DNA from: FLUQ01 sp031551515 | GTDB lineage: Bacteria; Desulfobacterota; Desulfovibrionia; Desulfovibrionales; Desulfovibrionaceae | Reading direction: 5' to 3' | NCBI GenBank assembly: GCA_031551515.1 | Contig: JAVBNL010000001.1 | Location: 246,354-310,353, forward strand | DNA length: 64,000 nt | Part shown: positions 34,136-43,329 of the stretch, in pieces | Position numbering within the stretch: the first letter of the stretch is position 1 | Layout of the letters: every line of letters starts with the position of its first letter | Position numbers and translations under genes: made by a program | Notes under the pieces: generated by a model | The model's database searches: none | The model's input: only the letters and a program-made list of their open reading frames with translations | Told to the model about the DNA's origin: nothing

Positions 34136-35656
34136 ATGGAACAACACCTTATCCAAGCCTTTTGGGCCGTGCTGCAGCCCGACGTGTTTATGGTGCTGGC
34201 GTCCGGGGTTGTGCTGGGCCTTGTGGTGGGCTGCATTCCCGGCCTGAACGACACCATCACCATGGCCGTTCTTTTGCCCATAACCTTCACCATGCCGCCG
34301 CAGTATGCCTTTATGCTGCTGGTGGGCATCTATTGCTCCGCCTGCTATGGCGGATCCTTACCGGCTATTTTGCTGAAAATACCCGGCACGGCCTCTTCCA
34401 TGGTCACCGTGTTCGACGGCTACCCCATGACGCAAAAAGGCCAGGCGGGCATGGCGCTGGGCATTTCCACCATCAGTTCGGTCTTCGGCGGCATTTTCAG
34501 CACCATCGCCCTAATGTTCTTCGCCCCGTCTCTAGCGGGATACGCTTTGCATTTCGGCCCGCAAGAATATTTCGCCCTGGGCATTCTGGGCATTTCATCC
34601 GTTGCGGGCATGGCGGGCAAAAACGCCTTGAAGAACCTTGTGGCCTGCGTGCTGGGGCTTTTGCTTTCAACCGTGGGCATGAGCCCCCAATCAGGCTATC
34701 CCCGATTCACCATGGACCTTGACGTGCTGAGCGAAGGCGTGCCGCTGATCCCCGCCCTTATCGGGCTGTTCGGCGTGTCATCGGTGTTCCACCTGATGGA
34801 GCGCATCGCCAGAAGCCAAGCCTCCGCCGCCACCGAAAGCGCCATACCCGCCATAGGGCGCACCATGCCCCCGGCTTCCATGTGGCGCCGGCTTCTGCCC
34901 ACCTGGCTTTCGGGCAGCACTATCGGCACCATCATCGGCATTCTGCCGGGCGCGGGACAGATCATGGCCATTTATATGGCCTATGACTACACCAAAGCCC
35001 GCAACAAAGATAAAGAATTCGGCACGGGCGTGCCCGAAGGCGTGGCCGCGCCGGAGTCCGCCAACAACGCGGTGGTGGCCGGTTCCATGGTGCCGCTGCT
35101 CTCTTTGGGAGTGCCGGGCAACAGCACTTCGGCTCTCTTTATCGGCGCGCTGATGCTGCAGGGCTTGCGCCCCGGCCCGGCCCTGTTCCGCGAACACCCG
35201 GACATGGCCTATCTCATTATCATGGGTTTTTTAGTGGCGAACATTGTCATGGGGCCGGTGGGACTCAGTATGGGCCGCATGCTGGCGAAAATCGTGTTCA
35301 AAATCCCGCAGACCCTCATGACCACAGCCATCGTGTTCTTGTGCATTACCGGCGCATACTCTGTGGGCAATCATGAATTTTACGTCTGGACGGCCCTTAT
35401 TTTCGGCGTCACCGGCTATTTGATGGACAAGACGAAAGTACCCCAGGCCCCGATGATTCTGGCCCTGATTCTCGGACCCATGATGGAAACGGGGTTCGAA
35501 CAGAGCCTTTCCATTTCCATGGGGTCGTACATGACCTTTGTCACGCGGCCCATCTGCGGCCTGATGCTGCTGGCCTCCTTGATATTCTGCCTGCTGCCCG
35601 TCATCAGCCATCTCAGAAAACGGCGGATGAAGTACTTTGAACTGGAAGAATCCTAA
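34136..35656 (+). CDS. tctA: Tripartite tricarboxylate transporter large permease TctA
   Basis: This 506-residue membrane protein has about 11 hydrophobic segments. The family blocks GLVVGCIPGLNDTITMAVLLP (~29-49), YCSACYGGSLPAILLKIPGTASS (~67-89), GTIIGILPGAGQ (~264) and SLGVPGNSTSALFIGALMLQG (~323-343) are all present. It is the translocation channel driven by an ion gradient. Confidence 0.94.
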   Translation: MEQHLIQAFWAVLQPDVFMVLASGVVLGLVVGCIPGLNDTITMAVLLPITFTMPPQYAFMLLVGIYCSACYGGSLPAILLKIPGTASSMVTVFDGYPMTQKGQAGMALGISTISSVFGGIFSTIALMFFAPSLAGYALHFGPQEYFALGILGISSVAGMAGKNALKNLVACVLGLLLSTVGMSPQSGYPRFTMDLDVLSEGVPLIPALIGLFGVSSVFHLMERIARSQASAATESAIPAIGRTMPPASMWRRLLPTWLSGSTIGTIIGILPGAGQIMAIYMAYDYTKARNKDKEFGTGVPEGVAAPESANNAVVAGSMVPLLSLGVPGNSTSALFIGALMLQGLRPGPALFREHPDMAYLIIMGFLVANIVMGPVGLSMGRMLAKIVFKIPQTLMTTAIVFLCITGAYSVGNHEFYVWTALIFGVTGYLMDKTKVPQAPMILALILGPMMETGFEQSLSISMGSYMTFVTRPICGLMLLASLIFCLLPVISHLRKRRMKYFELEES

Positions 35657-35682
35657 ACCACGCGCGCCGCGCAGGAGAGCAC

Positions 35683-36870
35683 ATGTGCTTTTCAGACCGC
35701 ATACTGAACATTAAACCTTCCGCCACGCGTGCCATGGCGGATAAAGCCCAGCAACTGAAAGAACAGGGTAAAAAGATCACCTCGCTGACCACTGGGGAAC
35801 CGGATTTCGCCAGCCCCAAAGCGGCCCTGGAATACGCGAGCAAGGCCATGGCCGACGGCAAGACGAAATACACGGAAACAGCCGGGGTCAAAGAACTGCG
35901 CCGCGCCGTCGTCGAGTATTACGCAAACCGCCACGGCGTGGAATACGCCGAAAAAGAAGTGCTGACCGGGTCCGGGGCCAAGCCGCTGCTGTATGAAGCG
36001 TTGGGCGCACTGGTGAACCCCGGGGACGAAGTCATCATCCCTACTCCGGCATGGGTCAGCTATGTGGAGCAGGTACACGCGTTTGACGGCAAAGCCGTTC
36101 TGGTGGCGCCGCCCGAAGGGCAATTCGAGCCCGACCTGAAAGCGCTGGAAAAAGCGGTTACCCCCCGCACCAAAGCGCTGATGATCAACAACCCGCACAA
36201 CCCCACAGGGGCCGTGTTCAGCCCCAAACTGATGGAAGGACTGTGCCGCCTGGCAATGAAGCACAATTTCCTTTTGATCAACGACGAAATTTATGAACGG
36301 CTGACCTACGGCGTGCGCTACACCAACCCGCTGGCCGCCGTGCCCGAGGCCAAAAGCCACGTGCTGACCATCAACGGCATGAGCAAAACCTACGCCATGA
36401 CCGGCTGGCGCATCGGCTTTGCCCTCGGCCCCCAATCCATCATCGCGAAGATGTCCGTGCTGCAAGGGCATACCACGTCATGCGCGTGCTCCATTTCTCA
36501 GTGGGCCTCGGTGGGCGCCATTCTGCACGGCCAGGATGATGCGGAACGCATGGTTGCCGAATACGGCGAACGCCGCGACTATATCTGCGGCGAATTTGAA
36601 ACCATGCCCGGCATACGCGCGGCAAAGCCCCAAGGGGCCTTCTATGCCTGGCTGGACGTGCGCGGCTGCTACGGCAAAAAGCATAACGGCGCGCTTATCA
36701 GCGACGACAACAGTTTTTGCGAACTGCTGCTGGAACGCGGCCTTGTGGCTCTGGTGCCCGGCACGGCCTTCATGGCCCCCGGCTTCGCCCGAATGTCCTA
36801 TGCCTCGTCCATGGATACCCTGCGCGCGGGCATGCAGGGCATGCGCGAATTTTTAAACGCCCTGCAATAA
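35683..36870 (+). CDS. PLP-dependent aminotransferase, class I (aspartate-aminotransferase type)
   Basis: This 395-residue enzyme is of the AAT I-gamma type. It has TGEPDF (~37), NNPHNPTGAVF (~168), the PLP-contacting DEIYERLTYG (~200) and the Schiff-base Lys in INGMSKTYAMTGWRIGF (~228). It follows tctA by 26 bases with AGGAG before the ATG, so it is probably induced with the Tct system to transaminate the imported acid. The amino acid partner is undetermined. Confidence 0.92.
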   Translation: MCFSDRILNIKPSATRAMADKAQQLKEQGKKITSLTTGEPDFASPKAALEYASKAMADGKTKYTETAGVKELRRAVVEYYANRHGVEYAEKEVLTGSGAKPLLYEALGALVNPGDEVIIPTPAWVSYVEQVHAFDGKAVLVAPPEGQFEPDLKALEKAVTPRTKALMINNPHNPTGAVFSPKLMEGLCRLAMKHNFLLINDEIYERLTYGVRYTNPLAAVPEAKSHVLTINGMSKTYAMTGWRIGFALGPQSIIAKMSVLQGHTTSCACSISQWASVGAILHGQDDAERMVAEYGERRDYICGEFETMPGIRAAKPQGAFYAWLDVRGCYGKKHNGALISDDNSFCELLLERGLVALVPGTAFMAPGFARMSYASSMDTLRAGMQGMREFLNALQ

Positions 36871-36892
36871 CAAACTGACGTTGCTCTAACCG

Positions 36893-36920
36893 AAGCCGGG
36901 CGGAAATTCCGCCCGGCTTT
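36893..36920. terminator. Terminator between aminotransferase and flavoprotein genes
   Basis: AAGCCGGGCGGAA and TTCCGCCCGGCTT form a long perfect stem (36893-36905 with 36907-36919) ending in TTTC. It can serve both convergent genes. Confidence 0.8.
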
Positions 36921-36936
36921 CTCATGTCATATAATC

Positions 36937-38457
36937 TCAGGCTCTCGGTTTTTCTTTGGCCACGTTCTGCCCCGTAAGGCGGCCGAACACGATGCAGTCA
37001 GGAATGGCGTTGCCGCCGATGCGGTTGGTGCCGTGCACGCCGCCGGTCACTTCACCCGCGGCGTACAGACGGGGAATGATGGCCCCGTTTCTGTCTAGCA
37101 CCTGGCCGGAAGTGCCCTTGGTGCGCAGTCCGCCCATGGTGTGGTGCACGCCGGCCTGAGCCGGGCTGGCCCAGAAGGGCCCCTTTTCAATGGGCTTCAG
37201 GTTGACGCTCGTTTTGCCGAAGTCCGTATCCTTGCCGGAAGCCACCAACTCATTATAGCGCTTGACGGTGGCCAAGAATTTTTCCGGCGGGGTCTTGAAT
37301 TTCTCTTGCAGAATCTTGGCCAGTTCTTCCAGCGTAGGCGCGGTGAAGCACAGGCCTTTTTCCAGAATTTTCTTGGTGTATTCCGCGTTATAGCGTTTCT
37401 GGGCCAGATCGTCGCCCACCCAGAAGAAGAACTTGCCCGGCTGGTTCAGCGAACCGCCGGAAAGCACGTCACGCCGGGCGTCTTCCGCCACGAAGCGGTC
37501 ACCGTTGACGTTCACGAATATCGCGCGGTCAATGCCCACGGTGGCCATATCGCCGAATTTTTTGGTCAGGGCGTTACACGAGACCAGAAGCTGAATGTAG
37601 TCCATGCCGATAACGTCCGAGCCGACATCCTGCGCGTAGGTCAACCCTTCACCGGTGGCCCAGGGCACGTTGGTGGTGGGCAGTTCTTTGTCATACTGGG
37701 GCGCGTATTTGGAACGGAAAGGGATATCCGCGCCGAAACCGCCGGTGGCCAGCACGATCCCGCGCCGGGCCTTGATGTATTTGATCTGCTTGCCCTGTTT
37801 GACCTGCAGGCCGAGCACGTCGCCTTGCAGTTCCTTTTCACGCACGACGGCCGACATGGCGCAGTTGTGCCTGATCGGTATTTTGCGATCATCCACCTGT
37901 TTTTTCATGGCGTTGAAGATAGCCGTGCCGCGGCCGCCCTTGACGGCCATGTGGCTTCTGGGGTGCAACGCGCCGACGATGGTGAATACGGTGGGTTCGA
38001 ACTCCACGCCGCATTTTTCCAGCCAATGCAGGCCGTCAAGGGCGTGATCCGCCAGATAGCGCACTTTCTCCGGGTCACCCCTGAAGTCGCCGCCGGCCAG
38101 GGTCTGCTTGTAATGCAATTCAGGAGAATCTTCGATGTTCTGTTTTTTCTGGCGTTCGGGGTCCGCGCAGTTGTAACCGCCGGTGGAAATGATGGAGTTG
38201 CCGCCCAGAATGGGCGCCTTGTCAATGATCAGCACGTTGCCCGCGCCGCCGTCCTTGGCTTCAATGGCAGCGGCCAGACCCGCATAGCCGGTACCTACGA
38301 CGATCACATCCACGGTTTCGTCCCACTTTTTCGGCGCGGGGACGGCTTTGGCCTCAGAAGGAGAAAAAACCGAAGCCGCAACGGCTGCGGCTCCGGCGGC
38401 CGCGGCTCCGGCCAGCACTTTACGGCGGCTTATCATCATTTTCTTTTCTTCCGACAT
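36937..38457 (-). CDS. Tat-exported fumarate-reductase-like flavoprotein
   Basis: This 506-residue protein has a twin-arginine signal (SRRKVLAG, ~10) and then an FAD-binding Rossmann motif VVGTGYAGLAAAIEA (~53), GGNSIISTGG, RFVAEDARRD (~300), HHTMGG (~430) and HGTNRIGGNAI (~475). These correspond to the FAD-linked fumarate/urocanate/acrylate reductases. The catalytic Arg equivalent (ARRD) and the C-terminal substrate Arg (NRIGG) are present. The fumarate-binding His of the YIQAHP-type block is not: the sequence is YIQLLVS. There is no haem or FMN domain. AGGAGG lies 5 bases before the ATG at 38457. Confidence 0.9.
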   Translation of the reverse strand: MSEEKKMMISRRKVLAGAAAAGAAAVAASVFSPSEAKAVPAPKKWDETVDVIVVGTGYAGLAAAIEAKDGGAGNVLIIDKAPILGGNSIISTGGYNCADPERQKKQNIEDSPELHYKQTLAGGDFRGDPEKVRYLADHALDGLHWLEKCGVEFEPTVFTIVGALHPRSHMAVKGGRGTAIFNAMKKQVDDRKIPIRHNCAMSAVVREKELQGDVLGLQVKQGKQIKYIKARRGIVLATGGFGADIPFRSKYAPQYDKELPTTNVPWATGEGLTYAQDVGSDVIGMDYIQLLVSCNALTKKFGDMATVGIDRAIFVNVNGDRFVAEDARRDVLSGGSLNQPGKFFFWVGDDLAQKRYNAEYTKKILEKGLCFTAPTLEELAKILQEKFKTPPEKFLATVKRYNELVASGKDTDFGKTSVNLKPIEKGPFWASPAQAGVHHTMGGLRTKGTSGQVLDRNGAIIPRLYAAGEVTGGVHGTNRIGGNAIPDCIVFGRLTGQNVAKEKPRA

Positions 38458-38605
38458 ACTGCCTCCTGAATGAACGGTTGAGGTATAGAAAAAGGGCATA
38501 TTGTGAAAAAAAGCGCAAATTTGGTTATTTTCAAATTTCCGCTGCAATGTCAATAAATACTGATCAGAAGAAATATACGGTTTCACCCTATCCGCATTCG
38601 CTACC

Positions 38606-38634
38606 TTGACAGGCTTTTCGCTCGGGTTTAGCAT
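38606..38634 (+). promoter_or_regulatory. guaBA promoter
   Basis: A perfect TTGACA (38606-38611), 17-base spacer and TAGCAT (38629-38634) place a transcription start about 47 bases before guaB. Confidence 0.7.
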
Positions 38635-38687
38635 TCCGGATTCTTCAATGTTTGCTATTCCAGCCAATACCCCTTTGGGAGTCGTAC

Positions 38688-40142
38688 ATGAGCACAATGT
38701 TTCGCAAGGCCCTGACCTTTGACGATATTCTCCTGTTGCCCGCTTTTTCCGAGGTCACGCCCGATAAAGTCACGGTAGACACCTACCTGACCCCTGCCAT
38801 TCCGCTGAACATTCCCCTGCTCTCCGCCGCCATGGACACGGTGACGGAAGCCGAAATGGCCATTTCAATGGCCCGCAACGGCGGGGTGGGCGTGGTGCAC
38901 AAGAACATAAGCATCGAGCAGCAGAAGCTTGAGGTCGAAAAGGTCAAAAAATCCGAAAGCGGCATGATCACCGACCCGGTGACCATATCGCCGGGCAGCA
39001 CCGTGCGCGCCGCCCTCGAACTCATGAGCGAATTTCGCGTTTCCGGCCTGCCGGTAGTGCGCGGTTCCAAACTGGTGGGCATTCTGACCAACCGCGACGT
39101 GCGCTTCGTCAAAGACCTGGAAACCACCTTGGTCAAAGAAGTCATGACCAGCCGCAAACTGGTCACCGTGCCCGTGGGCACCACGCTGGAAGAAGCCAAA
39201 GAGCACCTGCACAAGGGCCGCATCGAAAAATTGCTGGTGGTGGATGACGACAAGCGCTTGCGCGGCCTCATCACCATGAAAGACATCGAAAAAATTCGCA
39301 AATACCCCGATTCGTGCAAAGACGATTCCGGCCGGTTACGCGTAGGCGCGGCCATCGGCATCGGCGCGGACTGCCTGCCCAGGGCGGAAGCCATGCTGTC
39401 CGCCGGGGCCGATTTTCTGGTGCTCGATTCGGCACACGGCCATTCGGCCAACGTTTTGCAGGGCATTCGCGACGTGCGGGCCGCTTTCCCCAAATGTCAG
39501 CTCGTGGCGGGCAACGTGGCCACCTATGAAGGGGCCAAAGCCATTCTGAAAGCCGGGGCGGATACGGTCAAAGTCGGCATCGGGCCCGGTTCCATCTGCA
39601 CCACCCGCATTGTTGCCGGGGTGGGCGTGCCTCAGGTCACGGCCGTTCTCGACTGCGCCAGGGCGGCCAAAGAAATGGACCGCTGCGTCATCGCCGACGG
39701 CGGCATCAAATATTCCGGCGACGTGGTCAAAGCCCTGGCCATGGGCGCGCATTCGGTCATGATCGGCAGTTTGTTCGCGGGCAGCGAAGAAAGCCCCGGC
39801 GAAACCATTTTGTATCAGGGCCGCACCTATAAAATCTATCGTGGCATGGGCTCCATCGACGCCATGAAAGAAGGCAGCTCTGACCGCTATTTCCAGGAAA
39901 AGAGCAAAAAACTGGTTCCCGAAGGCATCGTGGGGCGCGTTCCCTACAAGGGCCCGGTGGCCGACAGCCTGTATCAGCTTATCGGCGGGCTGCGTTCCGG
40001 CATGGGCTATGTGGGCGCGAAAGACCTGAAAAGCCTGCGCGAAACGGCCCAGGCCGTGGAGATATCGTCCGCGGGCCTGCGTGAAAGCCACGTGCACGAC
40101 GTCATCATCACCAAAGAAGCACCCAATTACCGCATTGAATAG
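38688..40142 (+). CDS. guaB: IMP dehydrogenase
   Basis: This 484-residue enzyme oxidises IMP to XMP, the committed step to GMP. It has a TIM barrel interrupted by two CBS domains (~93-205), catalytic Cys in GIGPGSICTTRIVAGVG (~296) and the flap SSDRYFQ (~400). The ATG at 38688 has GGGAG 6 bases upstream and matches the family N-terminus FRKALTFDDILLLP; an upstream in-frame ATG is rejected. It forms an operon with guaA. Confidence 0.97.
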   Translation: MSTMFRKALTFDDILLLPAFSEVTPDKVTVDTYLTPAIPLNIPLLSAAMDTVTEAEMAISMARNGGVGVVHKNISIEQQKLEVEKVKKSESGMITDPVTISPGSTVRAALELMSEFRVSGLPVVRGSKLVGILTNRDVRFVKDLETTLVKEVMTSRKLVTVPVGTTLEEAKEHLHKGRIEKLLVVDDDKRLRGLITMKDIEKIRKYPDSCKDDSGRLRVGAAIGIGADCLPRAEAMLSAGADFLVLDSAHGHSANVLQGIRDVRAAFPKCQLVAGNVATYEGAKAILKAGADTVKVGIGPGSICTTRIVAGVGVPQVTAVLDCARAAKEMDRCVIADGGIKYSGDVVKALAMGAHSVMIGSLFAGSEESPGETILYQGRTYKIYRGMGSIDAMKEGSSDRYFQEKSKKLVPEGIVGRVPYKGPVADSLYQLIGGLRSGMGYVGAKDLKSLRETAQAVEISSAGLRESHVHDVIITKEAPNYRIE

Positions 40143-40155
40143 CTAAAGGCAGAGT

Positions 40156-41700
40156 ATGAGCAGTTACAGCAAGGTTCTGATCATCGATTACGGGGCGCAG
40201 TATACCCAGCTTATCGCACGCCGGGTGCGCGAGGCCGGGGTTTACTCTGAAATCATGCCCTGCACCGCGGATATCGCGGCGGTCAAAGCGGCCGCTCCTT
40301 CCGCCCTCATCCTTTCCGGCGGGCCGGACGACGTTGGGGAGCCCGGCGCCTTCACCCTGGATGCGGGCCTTTTGCAACTGGGCCTGCCCGTTCTGGGCAT
40401 TTGCTACGGCATGCAGCTTCTGGCCCACGGCCTCGGCGGCAAGCTGGCCCAGGCCAAAGACCGCGAATACGGCCGGGCGGACCTGACATTGACCGGCGAC
40501 TCTCCCTTGTGGCAAGGGCTGGATACAAAAACGCCCTGCGTCGCCTGGATGAGTCACGGCAACCATGTGGCGAAACTGCCCCCCGGTTTTACCGCCATCG
40601 CCAGCACACCCACGCTGCCCATCGCTGCCATGGCCTGCGACGAAAAGAAAATCTACGCCGTGCAGTTCCACCCGGAAGTGCATCACACGGAACACGGCAC
40701 GGCCATTTTGCGCAACTTCCTGTTCGGCGTGGCGAAGCTGAAGGCCGACTGGACCATGGCCTCGTTCGTGGACCGCAGCATAGCCGAATGCCAGGCCAAA
40801 GTCGGTAACGCCAATGTTGTTCTGGCCCTTTCGGGCGGTGTTGATTCCACCGTGGTCGCGGCGCTGCTGCACAAGGCCATCGGCAAGCAGCTGCACTGCG
40901 TGTTCGTGAACCACGGCCTTTTGCGCAAAAACGAAGGCGAAGAGGTCAAAGCCGCGCTGCTCAAATACATGCCCGGCCTCAACCTGCGCTATGTCGACGC
41001 CAGCGAGCTGTTTTTGGGCAAGCTGACCGGGGTGGAAGACCCTGAACTTAAACGCAAGATCATCGGCGCGACCTTCATCGAGGTCTTTGACCGCGAAGCC
41101 CATTCCATCGACGACGTCAAATTCCTGGGCCAGGGCACAATCTACCCCGACGTTATCGAATCGTGCACGCCCAAGGGCAATGTAATCAAAAGCCACCACA
41201 ACGTCGGCGGCCTGCCCGAAAAAATGAAACTCTCGCTGGTGGAACCGGTGCGCGAACTTTTCAAGGACGAAGTACGCGCCGTGGGCAAAGAACTGGGCCT
41301 GCCCGACGAAATGATCTGGCGCCACCCCTTCCCCGGCCCCGGCCTTGCCGTGCGCATTCTGGGCGAAGTGACCGCCGCCAAAGTCAAGGTGCTGCAAGAA
41401 GCGGATGCCATCGTGCGCGAAGAACTGCACCGCAGCGGCTGGTATCACAAGATATGGCAAGGTTTTGCCGTCTTGTTGCCCTTACGCACCGTTGGGGTTA
41501 TGGGTGATGCTAGAACCTATGAAAACGTCGTGGCCCTGCGCTTTGTCGACAGCGTGGACGCCATGACGGCCGACTGGACAGCCATGCCCCACGACGTTCT
41601 GGGGACCATGTCCCGTCGGATAATCAACGAGGTCAAGGGCGTAAACCGCGTGGTATATGACATTTCATCCAAACCCCCGAGCACCATCGAGTGGGAATAG
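40156..41700 (+). CDS. guaA: GMP synthase (glutamine-hydrolysing)
   Basis: The 514-residue enzyme converts XMP to GMP. It has a class I glutaminase domain (YGAQYTQLIARRVRE; catalytic Cys in GICYGMQLLAHGLGG, ~80; FHPEVHHTE) and an ATP-pyrophosphatase domain with the PP-loop LALSGGVDSTVVAALL (~221). It closes with the dimerisation domain ending KPPSTIEWE. It begins 13 bases after guaB. Confidence 0.97.
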   Translation: MSSYSKVLIIDYGAQYTQLIARRVREAGVYSEIMPCTADIAAVKAAAPSALILSGGPDDVGEPGAFTLDAGLLQLGLPVLGICYGMQLLAHGLGGKLAQAKDREYGRADLTLTGDSPLWQGLDTKTPCVAWMSHGNHVAKLPPGFTAIASTPTLPIAAMACDEKKIYAVQFHPEVHHTEHGTAILRNFLFGVAKLKADWTMASFVDRSIAECQAKVGNANVVLALSGGVDSTVVAALLHKAIGKQLHCVFVNHGLLRKNEGEEVKAALLKYMPGLNLRYVDASELFLGKLTGVEDPELKRKIIGATFIEVFDREAHSIDDVKFLGQGTIYPDVIESCTPKGNVIKSHHNVGGLPEKMKLSLVEPVRELFKDEVRAVGKELGLPDEMIWRHPFPGPGLAVRILGEVTAAKVKVLQEADAIVREELHRSGWYHKIWQGFAVLLPLRTVGVMGDARTYENVVALRFVDSVDAMTADWTAMPHDVLGTMSRRIINEVKGVNRVVYDISSKPPSTIEWE

Positions 41701-41709
41701 GGTACAGCC

Positions 41710-42156
41710 ATGCTGAACATGGGTGGTATGGAAATAGTCGTCATCCTGGTGGTGGCGCTGCTGATCCTGGGGCCTGACAAGCTACCCGGGCTGATGCGCA
41801 CCGTAGGCAAGGCGACCAAGGAGCTGCGCAAGGCATCCACGGAGTTTCAGCGTACCATCAACACGGAAATGGCGGAGGAAGAGGCCGCGAAACCCGCCGT
41901 TTCCGACGGTACGCAGCAAGCCCCGCAGACCTCGCAGGTCTTGCAGGCCTCGCAAGCTGAGCCGCCCGCCCCGGCAGGGACCACCGCGCCCGTGGCTTCT
42001 GCCCCTGAAACACCCGTGACGCAACTTGCTGAAAACGCCGGGAAAAGCAAAATACGCCGTTCAATGCCCGTGCCGCAGCAAGGCCGCGCCGCAGCCAAAC
42101 CGTTGCTGCGTAAAAGACCGGCCTCACCTTCCGGCGCGGACACGGGTGAAGCGTGA
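41710..42156 (+). CDS. tatB: Sec-independent protein translocase TatB
   Basis: This 148-residue protein has one N-terminal transmembrane helix (MEIVVILVVALLILG), the hinge GPDKLPGLMRTVG and an amphipathic helix, followed by a long Ala/Pro/Gln-rich acidic then basic tail. The GPxKLP motif and tail length favour TatB over TatA. With TatC it recognises twin-arginine signals such as those of the exported flavoproteins in this window. Confidence 0.88.
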   Translation: MLNMGGMEIVVILVVALLILGPDKLPGLMRTVGKATKELRKASTEFQRTINTEMAEEEAAKPAVSDGTQQAPQTSQVLQASQAEPPAPAGTTAPVASAPETPVTQLAENAGKSKIRRSMPVPQQGRAAAKPLLRKRPASPSGADTGEA

Positions 42157-43124
42157 AGCTGCCGGCACGCCGCCCGCGCAGACTCGGTCCGCCTGCCAAG
42201 GACGGCCGGAACGGCGCGCTTGCCGCTGCCGGAGAGGGCTTTGCGGAAAACGCCGCTCCCGCTGAAGACGAAAGCGTAAACCAAGAGGCAACGCAAACGG
42301 CGGAGCCCCCGGCGGAAGAAGAAGATACCGACAGCGCCGAAGCCGTCATGCAGATGAGCCTGCGCGAGCACTTGATCGAGCTGCGCGGCCGATTGATGCG
42401 CTGTGTTTTCGCGGTTCTTGCCGGGTTTATCGGTATTTTTTATTTCGCGCCCATGCTGCGCGATATCCTTGTCGCTCCCCTGAAAAATCTCATGCCCCCC
42501 ACATGGGAAATTTCCATCACCAGTTTGACGGAACCTTTCCTGGTGGACATGCGCATGGCGCTGGTGCTGGGCATTTTTGCCGCAAGCCCCTACATTTTTT
42601 ATCAAATATGGGCTTTCATCGCGCCGGGTCTGTATGCCTCGGAACGCAAATACGTGGTGCCCGTGGCCCTTTGCTCCGCCCTTTTCTTCATCGGGGGGGG
42701 GGCGTTCTGCTATTTCGTGGTATTTCCCTTCGGGTTTGAATTCTTTGTGGACTACGCCAAGAAGACCAACTCCATCATCACCCTGGCGAACCACTATGAT
42801 TTCAGCCTGCGCCTGCTGCTGGCCTTCGGCGCTATTTTTGAAATGCCTCTGTTCTGTTTCTTTCTGGCCCGGCTGGGCGTCGTCACGGCGAAAAAGATGC
42901 GGGCCTGGCGCAAATACGCGATCCTGAGCAACTTTATCATCGCGGCGATCATCACCCCGCCCGATGTGTATTCACAACTGCTGATGGCCATACCGCTGCT
43001 GTTGCTGTATGAGTTTTCCATTCTGGTGGCCGCGGTTTTCGGCAGACGCGACGATGCAGTGAAACCCGAAGCGCAAGCGGAACCCGGCAACGCCGCTTCT
43101 GAAAAACAGACTTCCGATGCCTAG
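42153..43124 (+). CDS. tatC: Sec-independent protein translocase TatC
   Basis: This six-helix membrane protein is the twin-arginine receptor. The core begins MSLREHLIELRGRLMRC (~67) and has SLTEPFLVDMRMALVLG (~125), YEKYV-like ASERKYV and the C-terminal FIIAAIITPPDVYSQLLMAIP. The GTG at 42153 overlaps the tatB stop and gives 323 residues, with an unusual 65-residue Pro/Glu/Ala-rich N-terminal extension. An ATG at 42346-42352 would give normal length but lacks a ribosome site. Codons around 42693-42702 form a run of ten G in frame (FIGGGAF). Confidence 0.93.
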   Translation: MKLPARRPRRLGPPAKDGRNGALAAAGEGFAENAAPAEDESVNQEATQTAEPPAEEEDTDSAEAVMQMSLREHLIELRGRLMRCVFAVLAGFIGIFYFAPMLRDILVAPLKNLMPPTWEISITSLTEPFLVDMRMALVLGIFAASPYIFYQIWAFIAPGLYASERKYVVPVALCSALFFIGGGAFCYFVVFPFGFEFFVDYAKKTNSIITLANHYDFSLRLLLAFGAIFEMPLFCFFLARLGVVTAKKMRAWRKYAILSNFIIAAIITPPDVYSQLLMAIPLLLLYEFSILVAAVFGRRDDAVKPEAQAEPGNAASEKQTSDA

Positions 43125-43248
43125 AGCGGATTAGCATTGAAAATGTTTATCCGCTCCACAAGGATTTGCAGACAAATCCTTGCCACGAGATTGACGTAGG
43201 CGGGCTTTGCCCGCCGTTAAGCGGCAATCACAAAGTGAATATGCTCTA
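43122..43248. repeat. MITE-like or intergenic repeat element
   Basis: The gap after tatC consists of three successive perfect inverted repeats: GAGCGGAT/ATCCGCTC (43124-43131, 43149-43156), AAGGATTTG/CAAATCCTT (43160-43168, 43173-43181) and GGCGGGC/GCCCGCC (43199-43205, 43209-43215). The outer ends TAGAGC and GCTCTA are inverted copies. No frame is present. This is typical of a small non-autonomous repeat; the tatC stop codon lies in its left end. Confidence 0.6.
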
Positions 43249-43329
43249 ACGGGCAACGAGTTTCTTGCACTCTTGCCGCGCCCGTGCCAAAATAGGTTTT
43301 GATCCGAATACGATCATAAAGGAAATACT

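Noticed and set aside
38630..38670. Sigma-54-like TTTGCT upstream of guaB
   Set aside because: The nearest GG is 14 rather than 10 bases from the GC, and a better TTGACA/TAGCAT promoter is present.
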